NCBI GenBank assembly: GCA_012521625.1
Contig: JAAYLY010000193.1
Coordinates: 1-21,435 of the forward strand
Direction: 5' to 3'
Length of the DNA: 21,435 bases
Source of the DNA: Tissierellia bacterium
Lineage (GTDB): Bacteria > Bacillota > Clostridia > Tissierellales > Tissierellaceae
The position numbers and the translations under genes are program-made. The stretch's first letter is position 1. The number at the start of each line of letters is the position of its first letter. Positions 14,489-21,435 of this stretch are shown one piece after another. The notes below the pieces were generated by a model that saw nothing but the letters and a program-made list of their open reading frames with translations, was not told the DNA's origin and did no database searches.

Positions 14489-15775
14489 TTAAATAAACTT
14501 AGCGTTCTCTACTAAAAGATCCACTACCTTACTATTAACTATACCTGCTTTTATATATTCTAAATCACCTTTTTTCATATCTTCAACGAACTTTTCTACA
14601 TCTTCAGCCCTGTATTGTTCTGCTAATTTTCTTAATTCCTCATCTATATCTTCCTCAGTTACTTCGATTGATTCTGCCTTAGCAATTGCTTCTAATACTA
14701 AATCAGCCTTTACCCTCTTTTCTGCTATTTCCCTAAATTGTTCCCTTAAATCCTCTATCTTACTGCCAGTTAGCTCTAGATATTGTTGTAGTTCTAGACC
14801 TTGGCTTCTTAATCTAAAATCGAATTGTCTTAACTCGTTATCTATTTGAGTTTCAATCATACCATTAGGAATATCTACTTCGGAAATTTCCATAGCCTTT
14901 TCGATTACCAAATTTTCCTTTTCGAAGGCTTCCCTAGCCTTTAATTCCTCTTCTAATTTAGCCCTGATACTTTCCTTATATTCTTCAAGGGTATCGAATT
15001 CGCTTACGTCCTTTGCAAACTCGTCATCTAATTCTGGTAATTCCTTCTCCCTTATTTCATGAATTGCCACCTTAAATATGGCATCCTTGCCAGCTAAGGA
15101 TTCTTCATGATATTCTTCAGGGAAGGTAACCTTTATTTCTACCTCTTCTCCCTTATTCTTACCTATTAGCTGTTCTTCAAAACCTGGTATAAAGGTATTT
15201 GAACCTACTTCTAACTGATATCCTTCTGCAGTTCCACCTGGGAATTGTTCATCATCAACGAATCCCTTAAAATCTATAGTCAATAGGTCGCCTTCTTTAA
15301 CCGGCCTATCTACATGGATTAATCTAGCATTATCCTCTTGAACATGCTTAAGCTCATGTTCAACCATCTCATCTGTTACATTATACTCTACTTTTTCCAA
15401 TTCTATACTCTTATAGTCGCCTAATTTTACTTCTGGCTTAACGTCCACTTGAACTTTAACCGTAATAGGCTCGCCCTTATTTATTTCTTCTATATTAATA
15501 TCAGGAGTATCAACAGGTTCTAATTCCAATTCCCTAACTGCCTTTTCATAGGCTTCAGGTAACAATGAATTTATAGCATCTTCATAGAAGATTCCTTCTC
15601 CATAATTTAATTCAATAATCTTTCTTGGGGCTTTTCCCCTTCTAAATCCTGGTATATTAAATTTGCTTCTATTCCTTAAATAAGCTTGTTGTACAGCCTT
15701 CTCAAAATCTTCAGCAGCCAGCTGAAAACTAAAGGAAACTTTGTTATTTTCTTTCTTCTCAAAAACGGCGCTCAT
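14489..15775 (-). CDS. tig: Trigger factor (ribosome-bound chaperone, prolyl isomerase)
   Basis: This chaperone meets nascent chains at the ribosome exit tunnel. The 428 residues show the ribosome-binding domain with signature GFRRGKAP (43-50), an FKBP-type isomerase domain (about 160-245, GDLLTIDFKGFVDDEQFPGG) and a long helical C-terminal chaperone domain. The start ATG 15775 has GAGGAGG 10 nt upstream. It heads the tig-clpP-clpX operon, which links folding of new chains with degradation of failed ones. A promoter lies about 50-80 nt upstream, after the tRNA-Leu terminator. Confidence 0.98.
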   Translation of the reverse strand: MSAVFEKKENNKVSFSFQLAAEDFEKAVQQAYLRNRSKFNIPGFRRGKAPRKIIELNYGEGIFYEDAINSLLPEAYEKAVRELELEPVDTPDINIEEINKGEPITVKVQVDVKPEVKLGDYKSIELEKVEYNVTDEMVEHELKHVQEDNARLIHVDRPVKEGDLLTIDFKGFVDDEQFPGGTAEGYQLEVGSNTFIPGFEEQLIGKNKGEEVEIKVTFPEEYHEESLAGKDAIFKVAIHEIREKELPELDDEFAKDVSEFDTLEEYKESIRAKLEEELKAREAFEKENLVIEKAMEISEVDIPNGMIETQIDNELRQFDFRLRSQGLELQQYLELTGSKIEDLREQFREIAEKRVKADLVLEAIAKAESIEVTEEDIDEELRKLAEQYRAEDVEKFVEDMKKGDLEYIKAGIVNSKVVDLLVENAKFI

Positions 15776-15825
15776 TATATTATATCCTCCTCAAAATATT
15801 CTAATTTTACCCTTTTATCCATAAT

Positions 15826-15853
15826 ATTATATCATAATATCCTAGCTTAACAA
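15826..15853 (-). promoter_or_regulatory. Promoter of the tig-clpP-clpX operon
   Basis: TTGTTA (15848-15853) and TATAAT (15826-15831) are separated by 16 nt on the minus strand, leaving a leader of about 45 nt. No CIRCE inverted repeat (TTAGCACTC) and no CtsR heptad repeat (GGTCAAA) is visible nearby, so control looks like plain sigma-A. Confidence 0.65.
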
Positions 15854-15882
15854 TAAATTTCTAAATTTATTTATAATAAAGT

Positions 15883-15909
15883 AAAACCAATGGAAATCCC
15901 ATTGGTTTT
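15883..15909 (-). terminator. Terminator after tRNA-Leu
   Basis: AAAACCAATGG and CCATTGGTTTT form an 11-bp stem with a 5-nt loop, 3 nt past the tRNA 3' end. The minus-strand tail is T-rich only within the stem (TTTTAC), so efficiency is uncertain. Confidence 0.75.
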
Positions 15910-15912
15910 TAG

Positions 15913-15996
15913 TGGTGCGGGAGAGAGGACTTGAACCCCCACGTCAAAGACACTAGATCCTAAGTCTAGCGCGTCTGCCAGTTCCGCCACTCCCGC
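15913..15996 (-). tRNA. tRNA-Leu (anticodon TAG)
   Basis: A class II tRNA of 84 nt on the minus strand. The acceptor arm is GCGGGAG with CTCCCGC, the discriminator is A and the 3' CCA is encoded. The anticodon stem CTAGA/TCTAG encloses CTTAGGA, giving TAG, which reads CUN leucine codons, mainly CUA. The long variable arm (TGTCTTTGACG) and T-arm GGTTCAAGTCC confirm leucine type. It has its own promoter and terminator. Confidence 0.97.
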
Positions 15997-16017
15997 TTGC
16001 ATATTCAGTACCACTTT

Positions 16018-16047
16018 ATTATATATCACCCCAAGAGGATTTGTCAA
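16018..16047 (-). promoter_or_regulatory. Promoter of tRNA-Leu
   Basis: A perfect TTGACA (16042-16047) and a perfect TATAAT (16018-16023) lie 18 nt apart on the minus strand, just after the mnmA stop codon. No terminator separates mnmA from the tRNA, so mnmA read-through may add to its transcription. Confidence 0.85.
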
Positions 16048-16053
16048 CACTTT

Positions 16054-17136
16054 TTAATCAAAAATTTCTTTAATTATTCCTCCACCTACTACCAGATCCT
16101 CATCATAAAAGACTACAGCCTGACTTTTTGTTATAGCCCTTTGGGGTTCAGTAAACTCTACCATAACCCCATCCCTATAGGGCTTGATTATGGCCTTAGA
16201 TTCCCTAGTGCCATATCGGATCTTGGCCGTTACCTCCATCTCCCCCTCCAGCCTATCGAAGGGTATAAAGTTTAGTTCACCAGCAATTAGCCTTCTCTTA
16301 AAAATCCCCTCTTCATCCCCTAATACCACTTCATTCTTTTGGGGATCTATACTTTGGACATACATCCTCTTACCAAGGGATATACCCAATCCTTTCCTCT
16401 GACCTATAGTATAGTACACTATCCCCTTATGTTGACCCAGGATATTGCCTTCTGTATCTACAAAATTACCAGCTTTAACCCTATCTGGCACCCTTTCCTT
16501 GATGAACTTACCATGATCATCGTCGGGTATAAAGCAGATTTCCTCACTGTCTGGCTTATCATGTATAATTAGGCCGATATCCTTGGCTATTTCCCTAACC
16601 TGGTCCTTAGTATAGTTTCCTAGGGGGAAAAGGGTATTTTCCAGCTGATATTGGGTCATCTGGTGTAAAAAGTAGGTCTGGTCCTTCTTTTGATCCTTGC
16701 TCCTCTTTAAGAGATATCTGCCAGTATTTTCATCTCTTTCGATGACGGCATAATGGCCAGTAGCAAGATAATCTGCTCCTAGGGCCTTAGCCTTTTTTAA
16801 GAATTCACTAAATCTAACATATTTATTACATGCTAGGCAGGGGTTGGGAGTCCTACCTGCTAGATACTCTTCTACAAAATAATCTATTACCCTTCTTTCA
16901 AAGAGGTCCCTAAAATTCATCACATAATGATCTATTCCCAACTCATGGGCTACTGCCTTAGCATCCAAGACGGATGATAAGGAACAGCAGCCCCCCATAT
17001 ATTCGTCATAAACATCATCATGGGGGATCTGACTAAGGGTAACACCTATTACTTCATAGCCCTGCTCCTTAAGGATATAGGCAGCTACGGAAGAGTCAAC
17101 ACCTCCACTCATGCCTAGCACAACCTTCTTCTTCAT
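16054..17136 (-). CDS. mnmA: tRNA-specific 2-thiouridylase MnmA
   Basis: MnmA thiolates U34 of tRNA-Lys, tRNA-Glu and tRNA-Gln using sulfur from a cysteine desulfurase. The 360 residues show the PP-loop GMSGGVDSS (8-16), the catalytic Cys100 in TPNPCLACN and Cys201 in EEICFIPDD, and the C-terminal beta-barrel. I prefer ATG 17136, which has AAAGGGTG 6 nt upstream; ATG 17172 gives 12 more residues but has no ribosome binding site. No desulfurase gene adjoins it. The tRNA-Lys in this window has a CTT anticodon and so is not a substrate. The 136 nt before it are unusually repetitive. Confidence 0.97.
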   Translation of the reverse strand: MKKKVVLGMSGGVDSSVAAYILKEQGYEVIGVTLSQIPHDDVYDEYMGGCCSLSSVLDAKAVAHELGIDHYVMNFRDLFERRVIDYFVEEYLAGRTPNPCLACNKYVRFSEFLKKAKALGADYLATGHYAVIERDENTGRYLLKRSKDQKKDQTYFLHQMTQYQLENTLFPLGNYTKDQVREIAKDIGLIIHDKPDSEEICFIPDDDHGKFIKERVPDRVKAGNFVDTEGNILGQHKGIVYYTIGQRKGLGISLGKRMYVQSIDPQKNEVVLGDEEGIFKRRLIAGELNFIPFDRLEGEMEVTAKIRYGTRESKAIIKPYRDGVMVEFTEPQRAITKSQAVVFYDEDLVVGGGIIKEIFD

Positions 17137-17180
17137 CTCTTTCACCCTTTTAACCTCATTACTTGCTAACATCTTAATCT

Positions 17181-17301
17181 ACAATATTACAACTATAGTC
17201 TATAAACTACTATAATTTGTAATATTGCTATCTGCAATATTACTGCAATATTACTACTATATTAATACCAAAATACTACTATATCAAACAGTACTACCAT
17301 A
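17181..17301. repeat. Clustered short repeats between glmM and mnmA
   Basis: Three near-identical copies of CAATATTAC (17182-17190, 17235-17243, 17246-17254) and one inverted copy GTAATATTG (17219-17227) lie within 75 nt. GTAATATTGC and GCAATATTAC (17219-17228, 17234-17243) form a perfect 10-bp hairpin with a 5-nt loop. A second motif, ACTACTATA, occurs at 17206, 17253, 17275 and, as ACTACCATA, at 17293. A weak minus-strand promoter match (TTGCAG, 17 nt, TATAGT) spans the hairpin. Confidence 0.6.
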
Positions 17302-17308
17302 TTATATA

Positions 17309-18652
17309 TTAACCTATTCTATTTTCAATAATTTGTGCCAACTCTTCAGCAATTTTCGTGATTTCTTTCTGATCTTCTCCTTCTATCATCACCCTAACTA
17401 AGGGTTCAGTACCTGATGGCCTAATAACTACCCGGCCTTTGCCGTGGAAGAGCTCTTCAATCCTTTCAATCTCTTTCTTAATAACCTCATCCTCTAGATA
17501 TTTATGTTTTTTATCATTTTGAACCCTGGCATTGACTAGAACCTGAGGATAGTCTTCCATCAAGCTATTTAATTCATCTAAGGACTTGCCTGTCTCCAAA
17601 GCCACCTTTAATAGATGAAGGCCAGTTGCTAGCCCATCACCAGTCGTATTGTAGTCTAAGAATATGATGTGGCCAGACTGCTCCCCACCTATAACGTAGC
17701 CCTTATCTAACATCTCTTCCAACACATACCTATCGCCTACTGCAGTTTTTACTATATCCATCCCATTTTCCCTTAGGTAGACATCTAAGCCCATGTTAGT
17801 CATAACAGTTCCTACTACCGTGTTTTTATTAAGCTTGCCCTTATCCTTTAAATATGTAGCACAGATGGCCAAAATATGGTCTCCATTAATTATATTGCCC
17901 TTATTGTCTACGGCTATAATCCTGTCACCATCTCCATCGAAGGAAATACCCATATCCGCTCCTTCATCTAGGACCAGCTTCTTAATGATTTCTGGGTTAG
18001 TAGAGCCGCAGTCTTTATTGATGTTCATGCCATCAGGCCTGTTGTTGACTACCACTACTTGCCCATTTAATTCTTCAATGATTTCAGGACCAATTTTATA
18101 AAGGGCTCCATGGCCGCAGTCCATGGCAATTTTCTTACCCTTTAGATCTATATCTACTATGGATTTTAGATATTCTTTATAATCCCTTTGGCCATTTTCT
18201 TCTATTATAATTCTGCCTATTTTATCAGCTATAGGTCTAACATCTAGGCCCTCGGCATTTTTTACGATTTCCTCTATCCTATCCTCCATTTCATCTGGCA
18301 ACTTTAACCCCCTGCCATCAAAGAACTTTATACCATTGTATTCTCCCGGATTATGGGAAGCTGAAATGACCACTCCAGCTAATGCCTCATACCTTCTAGT
18401 TAAATAGGCAACTGCCGGCGTAGGTATAATCCCCAACTGTATAACGTCTAAGCCCATAGAAGTTATACCTGCAATTAAGGCAGCCTCCAGCATATCACCA
18501 GATAATCTGGTATCCTTTCCCACTACTATCTTACCCTGATTGCCTTCAGCTAAAATATGGGCTGCAGCCCTTCCTACCTTAAAGGTTAATTCAGGTGTTA
18601 ATTCCTTATTCGCTATTCCTCTTATACCATCAGTTCCAAATAATCTAGGCAC
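17309..18652 (-). CDS. glmM: Phosphoglucosamine mutase
   Basis: GlmM converts glucosamine-6-phosphate to glucosamine-1-phosphate on the way to UDP-GlcNAc and peptidoglycan. The 447 residues carry all four family motifs: the phosphoserine loop ISASHNP (Ser99), the metal loop DGDGDR, the sugar-binding GGEQSGHI and the phosphate-binding RPSGTEP. The start codon is GTG 18652, six nt after a GGGGGG stretch; no ATG fits. It follows cca by 18 nt and is probably in the same operon. A glmS gene is not in view. Confidence 0.97.
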   Translation of the reverse strand: MPRLFGTDGIRGIANKELTPELTFKVGRAAAHILAEGNQGKIVVGKDTRLSGDMLEAALIAGITSMGLDVIQLGIIPTPAVAYLTRRYEALAGVVISASHNPGEYNGIKFFDGRGLKLPDEMEDRIEEIVKNAEGLDVRPIADKIGRIIIEENGQRDYKEYLKSIVDIDLKGKKIAMDCGHGALYKIGPEIIEELNGQVVVVNNRPDGMNINKDCGSTNPEIIKKLVLDEGADMGISFDGDGDRIIAVDNKGNIINGDHILAICATYLKDKGKLNKNTVVGTVMTNMGLDVYLRENGMDIVKTAVGDRYVLEEMLDKGYVIGGEQSGHIIFLDYNTTGDGLATGLHLLKVALETGKSLDELNSLMEDYPQVLVNARVQNDKKHKYLEDEVIKKEIERIEELFHGKGRVVIRPSGTEPLVRVMIEGEDQKEITKIAEELAQIIENRIG

Positions 18653-18670
18653 AGTAAGCCCCCCTTTAGA

Positions 18671-20011
18671 CTAATCTAGTTTAAATTTCTTTAATACCAA
18701 TTCTATCAACTTTTCCTTATGATTTAATTGGGGATCTTCTATGACCTTTTCCAATAGATAATCTAGAATTTCCCCAATAAGCTTTCCTTCCTTATATCCT
18801 AAACTAATTATATCATAGCCGTCAATCTTAAGATGTTTTTTTTCAAAGGGTTCTTGCTTGTTTAAAATCCTCTGAATCTCCTTCTTCCTCTCATTAAGAA
18901 AGTCCACATCAGCTTGGCTATTAGTACACATCCTGTCGGCTATTTGTAAATCCATCAGTTGGAAAATCCTCTCCTGACCAACCCTGCCTATTAGGCGTTT
19001 TAGGCCCCTATCCTTCATATTCCTACTTTTTGTCATATGTTCACCAATTAGTAGTAGGACTGACTCTGTAAGCTCCTTGGAACACTTAAGCCTTGTAAGT
19101 ATATTCTTGGCTATTTTTACACTTACCTTCTCATGTCCATAAAAGTGTCCCACTCCCTTGTCATCTATGGATAGGGTATGGGGCTTGCCTATATCATGGA
19201 AAAGGGCAGCCAGCCGCAGTTCCAACAGCTTAGGCACATTATCTAATACACAGAGGGTATGGTTAAACACATCCTTATCATGGTGGGGATTATGCTGGTC
19301 AAAACCTATGGTATCCTTTAGTTCCGGTATTATTACATCCAAGATATTTAATTCCTCCATCAACCTTATACCATAGGAGGGTTTATCAGATATGAGTATC
19401 TTAAATAACTCCTCCCTTATGCGCTCTGCACTTATTTTAGACAATAGATTGGACATTTCCCTACAAGCCTTATAGGTTTTTTCTTCCAACTTAAATCCCA
19501 ACTGGCTGGCAAACCTGACCCCCCTTAAGATCCTCAGATGGTCCTCCTTAAAACGTTCATAAGGATTGCCAACAGTCTTGATTATAGCTTTTCTTAAATC
19601 CTCCCTACCATTAAAAGGGTCCACCAGCCCCCTTTGGTCATTATAGGCCATGGAGTTTATGGTAAAGTCCCTACGGCTTAAATCGTCTTCTATATTGGAA
19701 GAGAAGGTAACATGGCTTGGTTTTCGACCATCGTAATAGTCCTCCTCTATCCTATAGGTGGTTATCTCCACGTCTCCCTCTTCTAAAACTAAGACGATGG
19801 TTCCAAATTCCTTTCCTATATCAATAGTCTTATAATCCTTAAAAATATCCTCTATGTCTTCAGGCTGGGCCCTAGTAGCTATATCATAATCGTTAGGCTC
19901 CTTTCCTAAAATTAGATCCCTAACGCATCCGCCTACAACAAAGGCCTCATAGCCTTTCTCCTCTATTTTTCTCAAAACTTCCTCTATGTAAATAGGTAAA
20001 TTTAACTTCAT
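18671..20011 (-). CDS. cca: CCA-adding enzyme / poly(A) polymerase family nucleotidyltransferase with HD domain
   Basis: The enzyme adds or repairs the 3' CCA of tRNAs. The 446 residues show the class II head: GGCVRD (27-32), the metal-binding pair Asp41 and Asp43 in DYD, RRDFTINSMAYN and EDHLRILRGVRFASQLGF. A C-terminal HD domain (FNHTLCVLD, LAALFHDIGKPHTL) probably adds phosphohydrolase activity. Exact nucleotide specificity (CCA, CC or A) cannot be read by eye. ATG 20011, 6 nt after GGGGG, is a better start than ATG 20059. It heads a likely cca-glmM unit and is divergent from dinB. Both tRNAs in the window already encode CCA, so a repair role is plausible. Confidence 0.93.
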   Translation of the reverse strand: MKLNLPIYIEEVLRKIEEKGYEAFVVGGCVRDLILGKEPNDYDIATRAQPEDIEDIFKDYKTIDIGKEFGTIVLVLEEGDVEITTYRIEEDYYDGRKPSHVTFSSNIEDDLSRRDFTINSMAYNDQRGLVDPFNGREDLRKAIIKTVGNPYERFKEDHLRILRGVRFASQLGFKLEEKTYKACREMSNLLSKISAERIREELFKILISDKPSYGIRLMEELNILDVIIPELKDTIGFDQHNPHHDKDVFNHTLCVLDNVPKLLELRLAALFHDIGKPHTLSIDDKGVGHFYGHEKVSVKIAKNILTRLKCSKELTESVLLLIGEHMTKSRNMKDRGLKRLIGRVGQERIFQLMDLQIADRMCTNSQADVDFLNERKKEIQRILNKQEPFEKKHLKIDGYDIISLGYKEGKLIGEILDYLLEKVIEDPQLNHKEKLIELVLKKFKLD

Positions 20012-20067
20012 CTTTATCCCCCAACTTTTAATAATATTAGTATAACATAGTGTTGACATAATGGGAT

Positions 20068-20096
20068 TTGTTTATTTATTTTTCATCCTATATAAT
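20068..20096 (+). promoter_or_regulatory. Promoter of dinB
   Basis: TTGTTT (20068-20073) and a perfect TATAAT (20091-20096) are 17 nt apart, 36 nt before the ATG. I see no LexA box of the Bacillus type (GAAC-N4-GTTC). A TTGACA at 20053-20058 has no good -10 at the right distance. Confidence 0.65.
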
Positions 20097-20132
20097 TAAA
20101 TAAAAGCTAAGACTTATGGCTAGGGTGATAAT

Positions 20133-21182
20133 ATGACTAAACTTAATATCTTACATATTGATATGGATGCCTTTTACGCTTCAGTAGAAGAACAGGACAA
20201 TCCCCACCTAAAGGGCAAGCCCATTATTGTAGGCGGAGCTTCCAAACATGGAGTAGTTACCACCTGCAATTATGAGGCTAGGAAATATGGTATACATTCT
20301 GCCATGCCAGCCTTTATGGCTAGGAAGCTATGCCCCCATGGAATCTTCCTACCTGTCAGGATGAAGAGGTATAAGGAAGTGTCTAGAAAGATCTTCAGTA
20401 TATTCTACCAATTCACAGACTTGGTGGAACCAGTTTCTATAGATGAGGCCTATCTAGATATATCAAAGCTAGAGGTGAAACCTGTAGACTTAGCCAAGGA
20501 CCTAAAGAAAAAGGTACTTGAGGCTACTGGCCTAACCCTATCCATAGGCATTTCCTACAATAAATTTTTAGCCAAGCTGGCCTCTGACTGGAATAAGCCT
20601 AATGGCATGAAGATTATCACCGAAGATATGATACCAGAAATCCTACTACCCCTAGACATTAAGAAGGTCCACGGTATAGGACCTAAAACTGCCCAGCGTT
20701 TAAATAATATAGGAATCTATACTATTGGAGACCTGATGGAGTTGGAGGAGGAATTTTTAGTAGACTTATTCGGTAAATTAGGTAGGGAAATCTACTATAG
20801 GATAAGGGGTAAAGACAACCGACCTGTGGACACCAAGAGGGAGCGAAAATCCCTAGGTACTGAAACCACCTTAAGTGAGGATACCCATGATGTAAAACTA
20901 TTAAAGGCCTACCTCCATGAATTTAGCTTGGAGATAGAGGAGGCCTTGCTAAAGAATAACCTTCAGGGTAAAACCGTCACCCTGAAGATAAAGTATGAAG
21001 ACTTTAAAGTCCGTACCAGGAGTAAAACCCTTCCTAATGATATCTATGCCGCCCAAGACATCTATCAGTTAGCTTCCAGCCTCCTAGATGAAATTCAGCT
21101 GAAAAAAAGGGTTAGGTTAATAGGAATAACCATATCCAACCTTTCCTCCACCTACTTGGAGCAGCTAACTTTATTCGATTAA
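20133..21182 (+). CDS. dinB: DNA polymerase IV (Y-family translesion polymerase)
   Basis: The 349 residues match the family. Catalytic acidic residues are Asp10 (HIDMDAFYASVEE) and Asp104-Glu105 (VSIDEAYLD), with the steric gate at Phe14, which excludes ribonucleotides. The helix-hairpin-helix VHGIGPKTAQRLNNIGI lies in the thumb, and the little-finger domain is C-terminal. The last residues, QLTLF then D, form a beta-clamp binding motif. The start ATG 20133 follows AGGGTGAT. It copies past damaged template with low fidelity. It is the only large gene on + and is divergent from cca. Confidence 0.97.
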   Translation: MTKLNILHIDMDAFYASVEEQDNPHLKGKPIIVGGASKHGVVTTCNYEARKYGIHSAMPAFMARKLCPHGIFLPVRMKRYKEVSRKIFSIFYQFTDLVEPVSIDEAYLDISKLEVKPVDLAKDLKKKVLEATGLTLSIGISYNKFLAKLASDWNKPNGMKIITEDMIPEILLPLDIKKVHGIGPKTAQRLNNIGIYTIGDLMELEEEFLVDLFGKLGREIYYRIRGKDNRPVDTKRERKSLGTETTLSEDTHDVKLLKAYLHEFSLEIEEALLKNNLQGKTVTLKIKYEDFKVRTRSKTLPNDIYAAQDIYQLASSLLDEIQLKKRVRLIGITISNLSSTYLEQLTLFD

Positions 21183-21288
21183 TAGTCACCCTTTGTCCAC
21201 CTTCTGAATAGTATATAGTAGGACAAGGTCTAACTACTAAAGATAAGCCATATATATTCACTTTCCCAAAAATGCTCGGGAAAAGTTT

Positions 21289-21314
21289 AGTGAAGGTCAA
21301 CTTTGGCCTTCACT
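21289..21314. terminator. Bidirectional terminator between dinB and the edge gene
   Basis: AGTGAAGGTC and GGCCTTCACT form a 10-bp stem (one G-T pair) with a 6-nt loop. On + it is followed by AATTATTTTT and could serve dinB; on - the tail is AAACTTTT, after the stop of the edge gene, which overlaps the stem by 2 nt. Confidence 0.7.
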
Positions 21315-21435
21315 AATTATTTTTCTCATATATTTTCCCCAGCTCTTCTATAACCCTAATAGCCATCTCCTTACTATCAAGGTTAAGGTTGTTGACCATT
21401 TTTCCCATAACTCCTACCCTATATTCTTCATCCTC
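21313..21435 (-). CDS. C-terminus of an unidentified protein, 5' part outside the window
   Basis: The last 40 codons of a minus-strand frame end at TAG 21313-21315. The visible residues start EDEEYRVGVMGKMVNNLNLD and end in a charged amphipathic helix (KEMAIRVIEELGKIYEKNN). The position just before a terminator hairpin and the absence of stops support a real gene end. A faint likeness to the C-terminus of class V aminotransferases is noted but is not enough to assign it. Confidence 0.6.
   Translation of the reverse strand, partial: EDEEYRVGVMGKMVNNLNLDSKEMAIRVIEELGKIYEKNN

Noticed and set aside
17181..17254. The CAATATTAC copies as a CRISPR-like array
   Set aside because: Units are only 9-10 nt, spacing is irregular, one copy is inverted, and no cas genes are present.

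Overview
The window is from a low-GC, Gram-positive anaerobe of the Clostridia/Tissierellia type. The order tig-clpP-clpX-lon-engB is standard in that group. Ribosome binding sites are strong GGAGG/GGGTG types, a rubredoxin gene points to anaerobic metabolism, and a Spo0E-like gene points to a sporulation phosphorelay or a recent ancestor with one. Genus cannot be fixed from the sequence alone. Nearly all genes lie on the minus strand, so the layout below runs by coordinate while most transcription runs right to left. I see no phage, transposon, CRISPR, toxin-antitoxin or other defence genes.

1-2050: the 5' part of a peptide ABC-transporter solute-binding lipoprotein, running off the left edge, with a leader of about 160 nt carrying repeats. 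2050-2630: a gene-free AT-rich tract with several consecutive inverted repeats. 2635-2795: a stand-alone tRNA-Lys(CTT) with its own promoter and terminator. 2808-5224: a DegV-family lipid-binding protein, two very small genes (a 32-residue membrane peptide on + and a 58-residue Spo0E-like phosphatase on -) that converge on one terminator, and an unrecognised lipoprotein with a Gly/Gln-rich linker. 5293-8600: cardiolipin synthase and the ribosome-associated GTPase TypA/BipA, adjacent and probably cotranscribed. 8800-9552: an orphan RsbW/SpoIIAB-type ATP-binding protein and a divergent rubredoxin.

9584-15996 is a protein-quality-control block: trigger factor, ClpP and ClpX in one operon, a terminator, then Lon overlapping the ribosome-assembly GTPase EngB, with tRNA-Leu(TAG) just upstream. 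16054-20011 holds mnmA (tRNA 2-thiouridylase), glmM (phosphoglucosamine mutase) and cca (CCA-adding enzyme with HD domain). DNA polymerase IV (dinB) is divergent at 20133-21182. The C-terminus of an unidentified minus-strand protein ends the window.

Most of the content is core housekeeping: protein folding and degradation, tRNA maturation, translation, envelope precursors and lipids. The less ordinary material lies between the genes: two small genes easily missed by length cut-offs, a terminator-like hairpin fused to a Shine-Dalgarno and TTG start, a tract of inverted repeats that may be a non-coding RNA, and operator-like repeats before lon, mnmA and the transporter gene. I do not see a clear new multi-gene system.
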